From assembly GCF_028609885.1 (NCBI RefSeq), contig NZ_CP063195.1, forward strand, positions 558,001 through 622,000: 64,000 nt of DNA, written 5' to 3'. This document shows, piece by piece, positions 51,801 to 59,919 of the stretch (the stretch's first letter is position 1; each line of letters begins with the position of its first letter). This DNA comes from Corynebacterium jeikeium. Lineage in GTDB: Bacteria > Actinomycetota > Actinomycetes > Mycobacteriales > Mycobacteriaceae. A model generated the notes under the pieces. The model was not told where the DNA came from. It was given only the letters and a program-made list of their open reading frames with translations, and made no database searches. The position numbers were made by a program, and so were the translations under genes.

Positions 51801-54775
51801 ACGTTACGTGGAAGGTGCCAATCCCGTACCCGACTGAGGTTCGCGAGAACCCGGACCTGAAACCTGGTGAAACCCGGGTTGTCCAGGAAGGTGAGAACGG
51901 CGAGAAGACCTACACCGCTAAGTTCACCGCCAAGGGCGACAAGGCCGAGGTAGTCGAGGAAGAGACCACTAAGGAACCGGTCAAGCGCATCGTCGAATAT
52001 GGTCCGGGTCTGGCTCCGAGCGAGCTGGTGACCAAGACCGAGAAGCCGATTCCGTTCGAAACTGAGGTTGAGTTTGATCCCAACCTGCCGGCCGGCGAGA
52101 AGGTCGTCGACCAGAAGGGTGAGCTCGGTACTGAGGTGGTGACCTCTACGCAGAAGCTTGTCGACGGTAAGCCCTCCGGCGACCCGACTGTGACCACCGA
52201 GCGCACGAAGGAACCGACGACAGAGAAGATCCGCGTCGGAACCAAGACCACCGGTGAGAACACCGAGACCTACAAGGCTGAGGCACCGTACAAGGTCGTC
52301 GTAAAGTACGACCCGAATATGCCTGCTGGTGAGTCGAAGGTGACTACCAAGGGTGAGCCGGGTGAGAAGACGGTGACGGTTAAGCGCGACATCGTGAACT
52401 CCAAGCCGGGCGATCCCAAGATCACCCAAGAGATCACCAAGCAGCCTGTCGACGAAGTCATCACCGTTGGCACCAAGCCGTCTGAGGTCTCTGAGAAGGT
52501 TATGTGGACCGCTCAGGTTCCGTTCGATGTTGAGACCCGTCCGAACCCGGAGTTGAAGCCGGGTGAGATCAAGGTTGTTCAGAAGGGTGTGCCGGGTGAG
52601 AAGACCTACACCGCGGACTTCACCGCGAAGGGCGACCAGGCAACGGTGACCCCGGAGGAGAAGCAGACCAAGGCTCCTGTCAACGAGATCATTGAGTACG
52701 GCCCTGCGGCCGAGGACACTTCTGTGGTGACCAAGGTTGAGAAGCCGGTTCCGTTCGAGACCGAGATCGTCTTCGACGACACCCTCGCAGAGGGTGAGCA
52801 GGTTGTGGACCAGCAGGGTGAGCTGGGTACCGAGGTTGTCACCTCTACCCAGAAGATCAAGGACGGCAAGCCAGACGGCGAGCCGACCGTGACCACTGAG
52901 CAGACGAAGGCGCCGAAGAACGCTAAGATTCGCGTTGGCACTAAGACCACCGGTGAGACCACAAAGACAGTCGAGGCCCAGATTCCGTTCGGGGTGAAGA
53001 TTGAGTTCGACCCGAACATGCCTGCTGGCTCCTCCGAAACTGTCACCGAAGGCAAGCCGGGCAAGAAGACGATCACTGTGACTCAGAAGGTCACTAACTC
53101 CCAGCCGGATGGTGAGGCCACCGTTGAGGAGAAGGTCATCGAAGAGCCAGTTGATCAGGTAATCAAGGTCGGTACAAAGCCATCGGAGGCTAACGAGAAG
53201 GTCACTTGGACTGCTGAGATTCCGTTCAAGGTCGTAACCCGTCCGAATCCGGAGTTGAAGCCGGGTGAGATCAGGGTCGTCCAGAAGGGCGTTCCGGGTG
53301 AGAAAACTTACACGGCTGACTTCACCGCTAAGGGCGACCAGGCAACGGTCACCCCTGAGGAGAAGCAGACCAAGGATCCAGTCGACGAGATCATCGAGTA
53401 CGGCCCGGCAGCTAAGGACACCACTGTGGTGACCAAGGTTGAAAAGCCGGTTCCGTTCGAGACCGAGATCATCTTCGATGACACTCTGGCAGAGGGCGAG
53501 CAGGTTGTGGACCAGCGGGGCGAGCTTGGTACCGAGGTTGTGACCTCCACTCAGAAGATTGTGGACGGCAAGCCTTCAGGCGACCCGACCGTGACCACTG
53601 AGCGCACAAAGGAACCGGTTAAGCAGATCATCCGCGTCGGTACGAAGCCGGAAGAGACCAAGCCGGTTTCTACGAAGGTCGAGTGGACCGAGATGACCCC
53701 ATTCGAGACCGAGATCCGCGTGAACCCTGAGCTGCAGCCTGGCGAAACCAAGGTTTTGCAGGAGGGTACGCCTGGTGAGATCAAGCACACAGTCAATGTG
53801 ACTGTGAATAACGGTGAGGTAAGCAAGGAAGAGTCTTCTGAGGAGATCAGCAAGCCTTCGCCGCGCATCATCGAGGTTGGCCCGGCAGAGAACCAGACCG
53901 AGCTGACGGACAAGCACACCGAGGAGATTCCGTACGAGACCATTGTTGAGCCCGACCCGAACCTCGAAGCCGGCAAGGTTGAAGAGGATCAGCCTGGTGT
54001 CGTTGGTGAGAAGGAAGTTTCCAAGACCTGGAAGCTTGTAAACGGTGAGCCTGTTGGCGAGCCGGAGACCTCCGAGACGATCACGAAGGAAAAGCAGGAT
54101 CGTAAGATCCGCGTCGGCACCAAGTGCAACTGCGAGACCCCTGAGGATCCGGATAACCCGGATAACCCCGGCAACCCGGACAACCCGGATAACCCCGACA
54201 ACCCGGATAACCCCGACAACCCGGATAACCCCGACAACCCGGATAACCCCGACAACCCGGATAACCCGAAGGATCCGGAGAATCCGACCGACCCGGATAA
54301 CCCGAACGACCCGGATAACCCGAAGGATCCGGAGAATCCGACCGACCCGGACAACCCGAAGGATCCGAACAAGCCTGGCGGTTCCACTGGTTCGGTGACC
54401 CCGAAGCCGAGCCTGCCTGGCATCATCGGTTCCCTAGGAATCGGCGGGGCCATCGTGGGTAGCGGATCTCACGGTTCCACCCCGAAGCCGGACTCCAAGC
54501 AGCCGGGTACCCCGGGCAATCCGGGCAACGCAGACAAGCCGGGCACCCCTGGCAAGTCCAGCACCCCGAGCCAGCCGGGCTCCAAGGGCGGCACGTCCAC
54601 CGGCAGCTCCGCAAGCAGCGGAAGCTCCAGCTCTCAGAAGCAGGTTGATAGCCCGCGGATGAGCACCCTGGCCTCCACCGGCGCGAACGTGCTCGGCGTG
54701 TTCGCAGTCGGCCTGGCGCTGATCATCGGCGCCATCCCGCTGCTGCGCCGCCGCCGCGAAGAAGGCGAGGCCTAA
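48884..54775 (+). CDS. Giant G5-repeat, LAxTG-anchored surface protein
   Basis: 1963-residue cell-wall adhesin candidate. The order is: signal peptide (1 to about 44, ending APEATAA); N-terminal beta-rich domain (45 to about 390); four to five Rib/YPDG-like domains (about 395-905) with YPDGTTDEI, YEDGSKDNT and similar endings; eleven G5-like repeats of about 78 residues (about 911-1750); an Asp-Asn-Pro repeat stalk (about 1754-1830); a Gly/Ser/Pro spacer; and the sorting signal LASTG (about 1928) with hydrophobic segment and RRRREEGEA tail. G5 domains in staphylococcal Aap mediate zinc-dependent intercellular adhesion. LAxTG suggests a class E type sortase; none is in the window. ATG 48884 has AGGAAGGA upstream. 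Confidence 0.9.
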   Translation: MNSSKNKVSRRNARTGVAALSAITLALGSLSIFAPNDFAPEATAATFTGGIRDKSGAVEKDAQKASDLPAGSCVVSENAPQGSQAGFSWNTSEPSATSPSKTRWGLSVSFDNSKDRTFADWYFTNTGNLGALLDTGEVPSMEAGQTFLDKSVTHKADESIVIDGARAQRNLNLNAEMTEEEVKQFASATADNPVRYAWQSNYKKDNPSGLRATQGPSLAFSATVNPWPSENIECNPITVSWENFEKHVIVPGEQTKVGKVNVPAVQNGGTDDSMSRMVVEAYDGNGQFIGTTDPAVSGGTQNLRIDEDGNIFFTWPEYRGTDLATDKNVSFSVLAKPRTVDQLQAAAHHNTGGEDGSAFDSSNSLDRYNKANVIDSKAFSLDDTEYHSPKYDKTDASIISGVDSATGPLATEPQKVTFTQTPDLIKDLAKKKGDNGYEAKVELDEKYVYDGWTVEMDENYNVTVTAPENPKPGSFARPKITVEYSNGSTDELELFVVVDPNNTQVTDLVRPGLSKGKLNEDITAQVGTKSIMKGHKPVHPAKFEVDPSTVPDGWTVTVDETGKVTAKADDTVAPGSIITPKVKATYPDGTTDEIETQFQAIVDIKIPTYDTVANKPNAKVSLTPKLPERGLSGNTSDEAPKRYTFKDGKTEYTHTDDSGTWTVKIDENTGKITTTIPKTAPEGYILDIPVLAYYDNADKPQEVKGTVVVLKSNVAPVYEVQTTGPNQAVNHNVQDAPKDSKFSFGKDENDQPITEQEVDGWKYKVDPNTGVVTSTPPADAKPGDQKTVTVTVEAPDGSTSVVPVTTVVKLTNKWEAEPSYPVQTVYPGETATLPVALNKPENINVAKDNPYKLGEVPAGWKATIDDNGQITATAPETAKPGDKIDVPVIVTYEDGSKDNTTATVNVIDVPKREVPFKVEYKYDDTIPAGTYKVETTGVPGAEKMKKDGTWERTKEPVNEVVVVGTKPAESAKDVTWKVPIPYPTEVRENPDLKPGETRVVQEGENGEKTYTAKFTAKGDKAEVVEEETTKEPVKRIVEYGPGLAPSELVTKTEKPIPFETEVEFDPNLPAGEKVVDQKGELGTEVVTSTQKLVDGKPSGDPTVTTERTKEPTTEKIRVGTKTTGENTETYKAEAPYKVVVKYDPNMPAGESKVTTKGEPGEKTVTVKRDIVNSKPGDPKITQEITKQPVDEVITVGTKPSEVSEKVMWTAQVPFDVETRPNPELKPGEIKVVQKGVPGEKTYTADFTAKGDQATVTPEEKQTKAPVNEIIEYGPAAEDTSVVTKVEKPVPFETEIVFDDTLAEGEQVVDQQGELGTEVVTSTQKIKDGKPDGEPTVTTEQTKAPKNAKIRVGTKTTGETTKTVEAQIPFGVKIEFDPNMPAGSSETVTEGKPGKKTITVTQKVTNSQPDGEATVEEKVIEEPVDQVIKVGTKPSEANEKVTWTAEIPFKVVTRPNPELKPGEIRVVQKGVPGEKTYTADFTAKGDQATVTPEEKQTKDPVDEIIEYGPAAKDTTVVTKVEKPVPFETEIIFDDTLAEGEQVVDQRGELGTEVVTSTQKIVDGKPSGDPTVTTERTKEPVKQIIRVGTKPEETKPVSTKVEWTEMTPFETEIRVNPELQPGETKVLQEGTPGEIKHTVNVTVNNGEVSKEESSEEISKPSPRIIEVGPAENQTELTDKHTEEIPYETIVEPDPNLEAGKVEEDQPGVVGEKEVSKTWKLVNGEPVGEPETSETITKEKQDRKIRVGTKCNCETPEDPDNPDNPGNPDNPDNPDNPDNPDNPDNPDNPDNPDNPDNPKDPENPTDPDNPNDPDNPKDPENPTDPDNPKDPNKPGGSTGSVTPKPSLPGIIGSLGIGGAIVGSGSHGSTPKPDSKQPGTPGNPGNADKPGTPGKSSTPSQPGSKGGTSTGSSASSGSSSSQKQVDSPRMSTLASTGANVLGVFAVGLALIIGAIPLLRRRREEGEA
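51617..54130 (+). repeat. Eleven G5 repeats with 702-bp super-repeat
   Basis: Repeats fall into three alternating types (A: RPNPELKPGE; B: VEKPVPFETE; C: FDPNMPAG). The order is one divergent unit, then ABC ABC AB AB. Equivalent A units at 52537 and 53239 are 702 bp (234 residues) apart and nearly identical, which shows recent segmental duplication. Confidence 0.85.
54144..54370 (+). repeat. DNP stalk, 9/18-bp slippage-prone repeat
   Basis: Tandem GATAACCCCGACAACCCG (18 bp, two Asp-Asn-Pro triplets) repeated four to five times, then a 45-bp-scale block repeated (KDPENPTDPDNP). Lengths are multiples of 9 bp, so changes stay in frame. Confidence 0.9.
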
Positions 54776-54836
54776 CCGCCACTAGCGTTCAGCGCTAGCG
54801 CCTAGCGGAACAGCCAGTCCCGGCTAGTACCGCGAA

Positions 54837-54876
54837 CGAAAGGGCGACCACCAACACAACGGTGGTCGCCCTTTCG
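54837..54876 (+). terminator. Terminator after surface protein gene
   Basis: CGAAAGGGCGACCACC / GGTGGTCGCCCTTTCG stem with an 8-nt loop, 61 nt past the stop. Confidence 0.85.
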
Positions 54877-54912
54877 CACATTTGCCACCGCTTCGTGGCA
54901 GAATGACAACTT

Positions 54913-55719
54913 ATGGAACTGGTAGTGCTGGGATGCTCCGGAAGCGTCGAAGGGCCCGATAGCGCCGCATCGGGATACATCGTCCGCGACACAACCACGG
55001 CCAACCCCGACCTCCTCCTCGACTGCGGCCCCGGCGTACTCAGCGCCATGCAACGCGCAGAGGACATCGACCCCTCCGCCTGCCACGTCGCCTTCAGTCA
55101 CATGCACGCCGACCACTGCCTAGACTTCCCCTCGCTACTCGTCTGGCGCCGGTTCCACCCCACAGCCTCCTCCACTCAACGCCACCAACTACTCGGCCCC
55201 GCTATCGCCCACCGCCACCTCTCCGCCGCTGGCGCCGACGCACCCGAGCGCCCCGACGACTTCACCGACACCTTCGACATCAACGTCTATAAGGTAGGCG
55301 AGGGTCTTTTTGACGCCACCACGTACCCAGCCCACCCCATCGGCCCATTCACCCTCTACGCCGCCACCGCCGTACACCCCACAGAGGCCTACCTGCTGCG
55401 CGTGGAAGACAACGCAGGTAACTCCCTGGTGTACTCCGGGGACACCGCCTGGACCGACAACCTGGCCCACATCGCAGCGGGAGCAGACGTATTCCTCTGC
55501 GAAGCCACCTGGGGCGAAAATGCAGAAGGCCAGCCCAGCGGCATGCATATCTCCGGCGAAGACGCAGGCCGTGCAGCACAGGCAGCAGGCGTGGGCAAGC
55601 TCGTGCTCACCCACATCCCACCGTGGGGCGATGCAGACGCAGCGGTCCGCGGCGCCGCCCGCCACTACGACGGTGAGATCCTCGTCGCCCGCCCCGGCAT
55701 GCGCATAACTGTCAGTTAG
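54913..55719 (+). CDS. MBL-fold hydrolase, Rv1339-type phosphodiesterase-like
   Basis: 268-residue metallo-beta-lactamase-fold enzyme with SHMHADHCLD (HxHxDH), YSGDTAWTD and LTHIPPW metal motifs. Position before rph and rdgB matches Rv1339, reported as an atypical class II cAMP phosphodiesterase; activity here is inferred from orthology. In related genomes murI precedes it directly; here the IS and surface protein genes lie between. The start ATG 54913 gives MELVVLGCSGS, the normal family N-terminus. Confidence 0.88.
   Translation: MELVVLGCSGSVEGPDSAASGYIVRDTTTANPDLLLDCGPGVLSAMQRAEDIDPSACHVAFSHMHADHCLDFPSLLVWRRFHPTASSTQRHQLLGPAIAHRHLSAAGADAPERPDDFTDTFDINVYKVGEGLFDATTYPAHPIGPFTLYAATAVHPTEAYLLRVEDNAGNSLVYSGDTAWTDNLAHIAAGADVFLCEATWGENAEGQPSGMHISGEDAGRAAQAAGVGKLVLTHIPPWGDADAAVRGAARHYDGEILVARPGMRITVS
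55297..55317 (-). repeat. GGCGTC/A-rich motif copy 20
   Basis: GGCGTCAAAAAGACCCTCGC on the minus strand, inside the MBL-fold gene (sense reading GLFDATT). Confidence 0.5.
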
Positions 55720-55801
55720 GCACTTAACCATCGTCTAGGCGCCACAGCGCCAGGAAACCGATTGCGCAAGCATCGGCGGGTAGCCCGTCCGGGGCGACTA
55801 G

Positions 55802-55807
55802 TAAACT
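55802..55807 (+). promoter_or_regulatory. -10 element, leaderless rph
   Basis: TAAACT ends 8 nt before the ATG at 55816. Confidence 0.45.
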
Positions 55808-55815
55808 TAAGCCCC

Positions 55816-56586
55816 ATGACGGAAACAAACGTAGAAAACACCTCCAACGCAGGCAGCAACTTCACCCGCGCTGACGGGCGCGCCACCAACGAGCTGCGCC
55901 CGGTGCGCATCACCCGCGGGTTCACCAGCAACCCCGCAGGCAGCGTGCTGGTGGAATTCGGCAACACCCGCGTGATGTGCACCGCCAGCGTGGAAGAGGG
56001 CGTGCCACGCTTCAAGAAGGATTCCGGCGAAGGCTGGCTGACCGCTGAGTACGCGATGCTGCCGGCCTCCACTCACGAGCGCATGCCGCGCGAATCCATG
56101 AAGGGCAAGGTCAAAGGGCGTACCCAGGAGATCTCCCGCCTCGTCGGCCGCGCGCTGCGCGCCGCCGTGGACCTGAAGGAACTGGGGGAGAACACCGTCA
56201 ACATCGACTGCGACGTTCTGCAGGCCGACGGCGGCACCCGCACCGCAGCCATCACCGGCGCCTACGTGGCTCTGGCTGATGCGCTGGCCGTGCTGCAAGC
56301 TAGGGGCGTCGTACCAGGGCAACCGCTACGAGCACCCGTCGCCGCAGTATCCGTGGGCATCATCGACGGCGTGCCGTGCCTCGACCTGCCGTATGAAGAA
56401 GACTCGCGGGCGGACGTGGACATGAACGTGGCGATGACGGCCGAGGGACGCTTTGTAGAAATCCAGGGAACCGGAGAGAACGCGGAGTTCACTCGCGAGG
56501 AACTAAACACCCTGCTGGATCTGGCCGAAGGCGGCCTGCGTGAGCTCATCGAAGCGCAGCGGGCGGCGCTGGCGCAGGAACTCTAG
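55816..56586 (+). CDS. rph: Ribonuclease PH
   Basis: Phosphorolytic 3'-5' exoribonuclease that trims tRNA 3' ends. 256 residues with [36 protein letters not shown] and the phosphate-site region [14 protein letters not shown]. The N-terminus has an Asn/Thr-rich extension of about 20 residues. ATG 55816 is supported by the -10 spacing. rdgB follows after 41 nt, as in most actinobacteria. Confidence 0.95.
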   Translation: MTETNVENTSNAGSNFTRADGRATNELRPVRITRGFTSNPAGSVLVEFGNTRVMCTASVEEGVPRFKKDSGEGWLTAEYAMLPASTHERMPRESMKGKVKGRTQEISRLVGRALRAAVDLKELGENTVNIDCDVLQADGGTRTAAITGAYVALADALAVLQARGVVPGQPLRAPVAAVSVGIIDGVPCLDLPYEEDSRADVDMNVAMTAEGRFVEIQGTGENAEFTREELNTLLDLAEGGLRELIEAQRAALAQEL

Positions 56587-56627
56587 ATCAGCAGAAGCAA
56601 ACGCGACAAGAGAAGGGGAGTAGCACC

Positions 56628-57281
56628 GTGCGGGTACTGGTGGCATCAAGGAACAAGAAGAAGTTGGCGGAGCTGAACCGCATGCTCGAAGCGGCGAACG
56701 TGACCGGCATCGAGCTCGTCGGACTGGGGGACGTGCCGGAATACCCGGAGACCCCGGAGACCGGCGCGACGTTCGTGGACAACGCGCGGATTAAGACCAA
56801 CGACGGCGTGCGCCACACTGGCCTGCCGACGATCGCCGATGATTCCGGGCTGGCCGTCGACGCGCTGAATGGCATGCCGGGTGTGCTGAGCGCCCGGTGG
56901 TCCGGCGGCCACGGCGACGACAAGGCCAATAACGACCTGTTGCTGGCGCAGATGGGGGACGTGCCGGACGAGCGGCGCGGGGCGCACTTCGTATCCTCCT
57001 GTGTGCTGCAGCTGCCCGCAGAAGTCGCGGCAGAACGCGGCATGGAGACCGAGTACGCAGTGGAAGGGCGTTGGTACGGCCGAGTACTGCACGCTGAGCA
57101 GGGCGAGGGTGGCTTCGGCTACGACCCCCTGTTCGCCCCTGACGAGCTACCGGAAGGCCAGGAAGATCAGCTGGCGGGTAAGTCCGCAGGCGAGCTGACG
57201 GCGGAGCAGAAGGATGCCGTTTCCCACCGTGGCAAGGCCCTGCGCCAGCTGGTGGAGATCCTGGCGCAACTAGCGGATTAA
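56628..57281 (+). CDS. rdgB: dITP/XTP pyrophosphatase (RdgB/HAM1)
   Basis: House-cleaning enzyme that removes non-canonical purine nucleotides. 217 residues with VLVASRNKKKLAEL, the catalytic FVDNARIK, ADDSGLAVDALNGMPGVLSAR, GFGYDPLFAP and SHRGKALRQL. GTG start at 56628 with AGAAGGGGAG upstream. The insertion between DPLFAP and the C-terminal motif is slightly longer than in E. coli RdgB. Confidence 0.94.
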   Translation: MRVLVASRNKKKLAELNRMLEAANVTGIELVGLGDVPEYPETPETGATFVDNARIKTNDGVRHTGLPTIADDSGLAVDALNGMPGVLSARWSGGHGDDKANNDLLLAQMGDVPDERRGAHFVSSCVLQLPAEVAAERGMETEYAVEGRWYGRVLHAEQGEGGFGYDPLFAPDELPEGQEDQLAGKSAGELTAEQKDAVSHRGKALRQLVEILAQLAD

Positions 57282-57459
57282 TGTGGCAGGGCTGGCGCCC
57301 AGCACGCCTCTAAGCACGGTACCCAGCGCACCGCCCTGTATGCGTGTCAGTGCGCCGCAGAGTTAGGCGCCGGGCGTATGCAACCCACGTATGATGGGGC
57401 AAGGTACAAGCTCAAACGTGTAACCCGCAGAACAACAAACCAGCGAAAGGATTCCCCGC

Positions 57460-58854
57460 GTGACCGCCCCCGGCACAGACAGCGACCAGGCCACTTTTAG
57501 CCCCACAAGCCCCAGCGGCATCGTGGCCGGGTCGCAGGCCGACCTCAGCTGGATGGAAGACGTGTACAAGTTCTTCCACCAGCACCCCGAACTCTCGGGA
57601 GCGGAGGAAGTCACCGCGCAGCGGATCGCTAAAGAACTAGAAAACTTCCCGGAGTGGGAAGTCACCACGAACATCGGCGGCTACGGCATCACCGCCGTGC
57701 TGGAAAACGGCGACGGGCCGACAGTGCTGATGCGCGCCGACTTCGACGGCCTGCCCGTCGCGGAGAAAACCGGCGTGGACTACGCCTCTACCTACTCGCA
57801 GCTCAACGCATCCGGCGAGCGCGTGGCAACGATGCACGCCTGCGGCCACGACCAGCACACCACCAGCCTGCTGGGAGCCATGCGCATCCTGACCGAAGAG
57901 CGCGCCCGCTGGTCCGGCACGGTGGTGGCACTGTTCCAGCCGGCCGAAGAGGCGTCCATCGGCGCGCACAAGATGGTCTCCGACGGTTTGGGCGGCATCA
58001 TCCCCCGACCCGACGTCTGCCTGGCGCAACACATCGTCGCCGGTCCGGCGGGCCAGGTGTACTCCGCACCCGGCCCGGTGATGACGTCCTCCACCACCAT
58101 CGAAATCACCCTCCACGGCCGCGGCGCCCACGCCTCCATGCCGCACCGTTCTGTAGACCCGGTGGTGCTGGCGGCCTCGACGGTGATGAAGCTGCAGACG
58201 ATCGTCTCCCGCGAAGTCCCGCCGAATAAGTTCGCGGTGATCACCGTTGCCTCGGTGGAGGCCGGCAAGGCGAACAACGTGATCCCCGACTCCGCGAAGA
58301 TCTCCCTATCCTGCCGCTTCTACGACGAAGAGCTGCGCCAGAAGTGCGTGGATGCCATCAAGCGTGTGGTGCGCGCTGAGGCGCTGGCCGCGGGTGCCGA
58401 CCGCGAGCCGGATTTCAAGTTCGTTGGTTTGCTGGGCGCAACCGACAACGCCCCGGAGGTCTACGACGTTGTCCGCCCCCACTTCGACAGCACCTTCGGC
58501 GAGGATTCCCTAGAGATGGAACCCTGGACCGCCTCCGAGGACTTCTCCGTGATCCCGAAGTCCTTCGGCTGCCCCTACATGCTCTGGACCATCGGCATCA
58601 CCCCGCGCCGCCAGTGGCAGCGCGCCGAGTCCGCCGGGCGGTTGGACATCGACATCCCCACCAACCACAACCCGGGCTTCCTGCCGGATCTATCCACCCT
58701 GCAGGTCTCCACGCGCGCGGCGGCTGTCGCGATCCTGGCCTGCCTGCAATCCGAGTGGGAGAAGCCGGAGGTCGAGCCACACGCAATGGGCGCGCCCGTG
58801 CCTACTGACGAGGAGATCGACGCAGTCGCCGTCGAGACCTCGCTGGTCGAGTAG
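57460..58854 (+). CDS. M20 family amidohydrolase
   Basis: Zinc peptidase-family amidohydrolase of 464 residues, of the N-acyl-amino-acid or hippurate hydrolase type. Motifs are HACGHDQHTTSLLGA, QPAEEASIGAHKMV, CLAQHI and the dimerisation-domain segment HGRGAHASMPHRSVDP. GTG start at 57460 with GAAAGGA. A TATGAT -10 box about 70 nt upstream is likely. Skin corynebacteria use enzymes of this class on N-acyl-glutamine sweat precursors, but this family is broad and I cannot assign that substrate. Confidence 0.85.
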   Translation: MTAPGTDSDQATFSPTSPSGIVAGSQADLSWMEDVYKFFHQHPELSGAEEVTAQRIAKELENFPEWEVTTNIGGYGITAVLENGDGPTVLMRADFDGLPVAEKTGVDYASTYSQLNASGERVATMHACGHDQHTTSLLGAMRILTEERARWSGTVVALFQPAEEASIGAHKMVSDGLGGIIPRPDVCLAQHIVAGPAGQVYSAPGPVMTSSTTIEITLHGRGAHASMPHRSVDPVVLAASTVMKLQTIVSREVPPNKFAVITVASVEAGKANNVIPDSAKISLSCRFYDEELRQKCVDAIKRVVRAEALAAGADREPDFKFVGLLGATDNAPEVYDVVRPHFDSTFGEDSLEMEPWTASEDFSVIPKSFGCPYMLWTIGITPRRQWQRAESAGRLDIDIPTNHNPGFLPDLSTLQVSTRAAAVAILACLQSEWEKPEVEPHAMGAPVPTDEEIDAVAVETSLVE

Positions 58855-58916
58855 CCACGCCGCTGCGCTCAGCGTTCGGCGCCGCGCCGCATCAGCTCTG
58901 CTGCCAGCGCGCGCTG

Positions 58917-59282
58917 CTAGTCCAGCTGGAACGCGGCCTTAACTTCGTCGCGGCGCCTCTTCTCCACAATGAAGCTCAAGAAAGGCACCACGCCCGCCAG
59001 CATCGTGGTAACCCACTTAGATGGCTCCCAACGCGCCTTCGTACCCAGATCCAGGCAGGAAATCACGTACACCATAAACACCAAGCCGTGCGCCGGGCCG
59101 ATGTAGCTAAACCACTCCGGCGCGTTCTCACTGCCCAGGATCAGATACTTAACAATCATCTCCACCAGCAGAATCAGCAGCCAAATACCCGTCACCACCG
59201 CCGCCACGGAGTAAAACTTCAGCGACTTCGCCACGCGCGCCCGGCGTTCCGGGTGGATCGCAGGGGTCTGCTCGTTGGTCAT
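58917..59282 (-). CDS. DUF3817 family membrane protein
   Basis: 121-residue protein with three hydrophobic segments (VAAVVTGIWLLILLVEMIV, GPAHGLVFMVYVISC, TTMLAGVVPFLSFIVE) and the family motif GPAHG. Conserved in actinobacteria beside the next membrane gene (Rv1342c/Rv1343c neighbourhood). Function unknown. It starts 3 nt after the upstream gene ends, so the two are an operon. Confidence 0.85.
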   Translation of the reverse strand: MTNEQTPAIHPERRARVAKSLKFYSVAAVVTGIWLLILLVEMIVKYLILGSENAPEWFSYIGPAHGLVFMVYVISCLDLGTKARWEPSKWVTTMLAGVVPFLSFIVEKRRRDEVKAAFQLD

Positions 59283-59285
59283 TGC

Positions 59286-59729
59286 TTAGTGCCCTTTCTG
59301 GTCGTTGTTCTCGCGCTCTTTATTTTTGGACGCCCTCATGCGCGCCCGCTCGCGCCTATCATCCACCCAAATGTCCTCAGTCTCTTCGGCATGCTCTTCG
59401 GCCTGCAGAAAGTCCTCCGGCACCTCGGTCATTTCATCGGTCGGCAGGGTAGGGGCTGCTGGGGATTCGTCTCCCAGCAGGCGCTCCTTTTCGTATTGGA
59501 TGTACTTGCGGTACGCCACGACGAAGAAGATGCCGAAGATCGGCCACTGGATGGCATAGCCCAGGTTCTGGAAGCTACCGCCGTTGGACTGCCAGCGATC
59601 CCACTGCCACCACGCCAGCAGGAGGGTGGCGATGACCGCCAGGACTAGAAAGATGATCTGGATGATGCGAACGCGCAGCGGAAACGGGTGGGCAGGTGCC
59701 TTACCGTCATTGTCTGAGTGTTCGTTCAC
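59286..59729 (-). CDS. Conserved actinobacterial membrane protein
   Basis: 147 residues, two TM helices (about residues 21-40 and 60-74) around a WWQWDRWQSNGGSFQNLGYA motif, followed by an acidic cytoplasmic tail and a basic C-terminus (RRERARMRASKNKERE). The W-rich motif is conserved in homologues next to DUF3817 genes; function unknown. The C-terminal ASKNKE is encoded by a motif copy, so the tail may vary between species for that reason. Confidence 0.8.
   Translation of the reverse strand: MNEHSDNDGKAPAHPFPLRVRIIQIIFLVLAVIATLLLAWWQWDRWQSNGGSFQNLGYAIQWPIFGIFFVVAYRKYIQYEKERLLGDESPAAPTLPTDEMTEVPEDFLQAEEHAEETEDIWVDDRRERARMRASKNKERENNDQKGH
59314..59334 (-). repeat. GGCGTC/A-rich motif copy 21
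   Basis: GGCGTCCAAAAATAAAGAGC on the minus strand, in the C-terminal tail of the membrane protein gene (RASKNKE). Confidence 0.65.
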
Positions 59730-59806
59730 ACTGCAACATTCTACCTGTACTGCCTTTTGCGCCTAATTTCTTTTCATGCGGGGTCGCTTGGTAGCATGAA
59801 AGGGGA

Positions 59807-59830
59807 AACGCGGTTGTCCGCGTTCTTTTT
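59807..59830 (+). terminator. Terminator-like hairpin abutting tRNA-Leu
   Basis: AACGCGG / CCGCGTT stem, TTGT loop and a CTTTTT tail ending exactly one base before the tRNA. A TAGCAT -10 candidate (59792-59797) upstream would place this hairpin inside the pre-tRNA leader. Confidence 0.7.
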
Positions 59831-59912
<82 letters not shown>

Positions 59913-59919
59913 CAGATTT

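Noticed and set aside
50420..52429. Long open frame antisense to the surface protein gene
   Set aside because: Shadow of repetitive coding sequence; Leu/Arg/Val-rich periodic product follows the G5 repeat period.
54144..54370. Tandem repeat considered as a CRISPR array
   Set aside because: Units are contiguous and in frame with no unique spacers; it codes for the DNP stalk.
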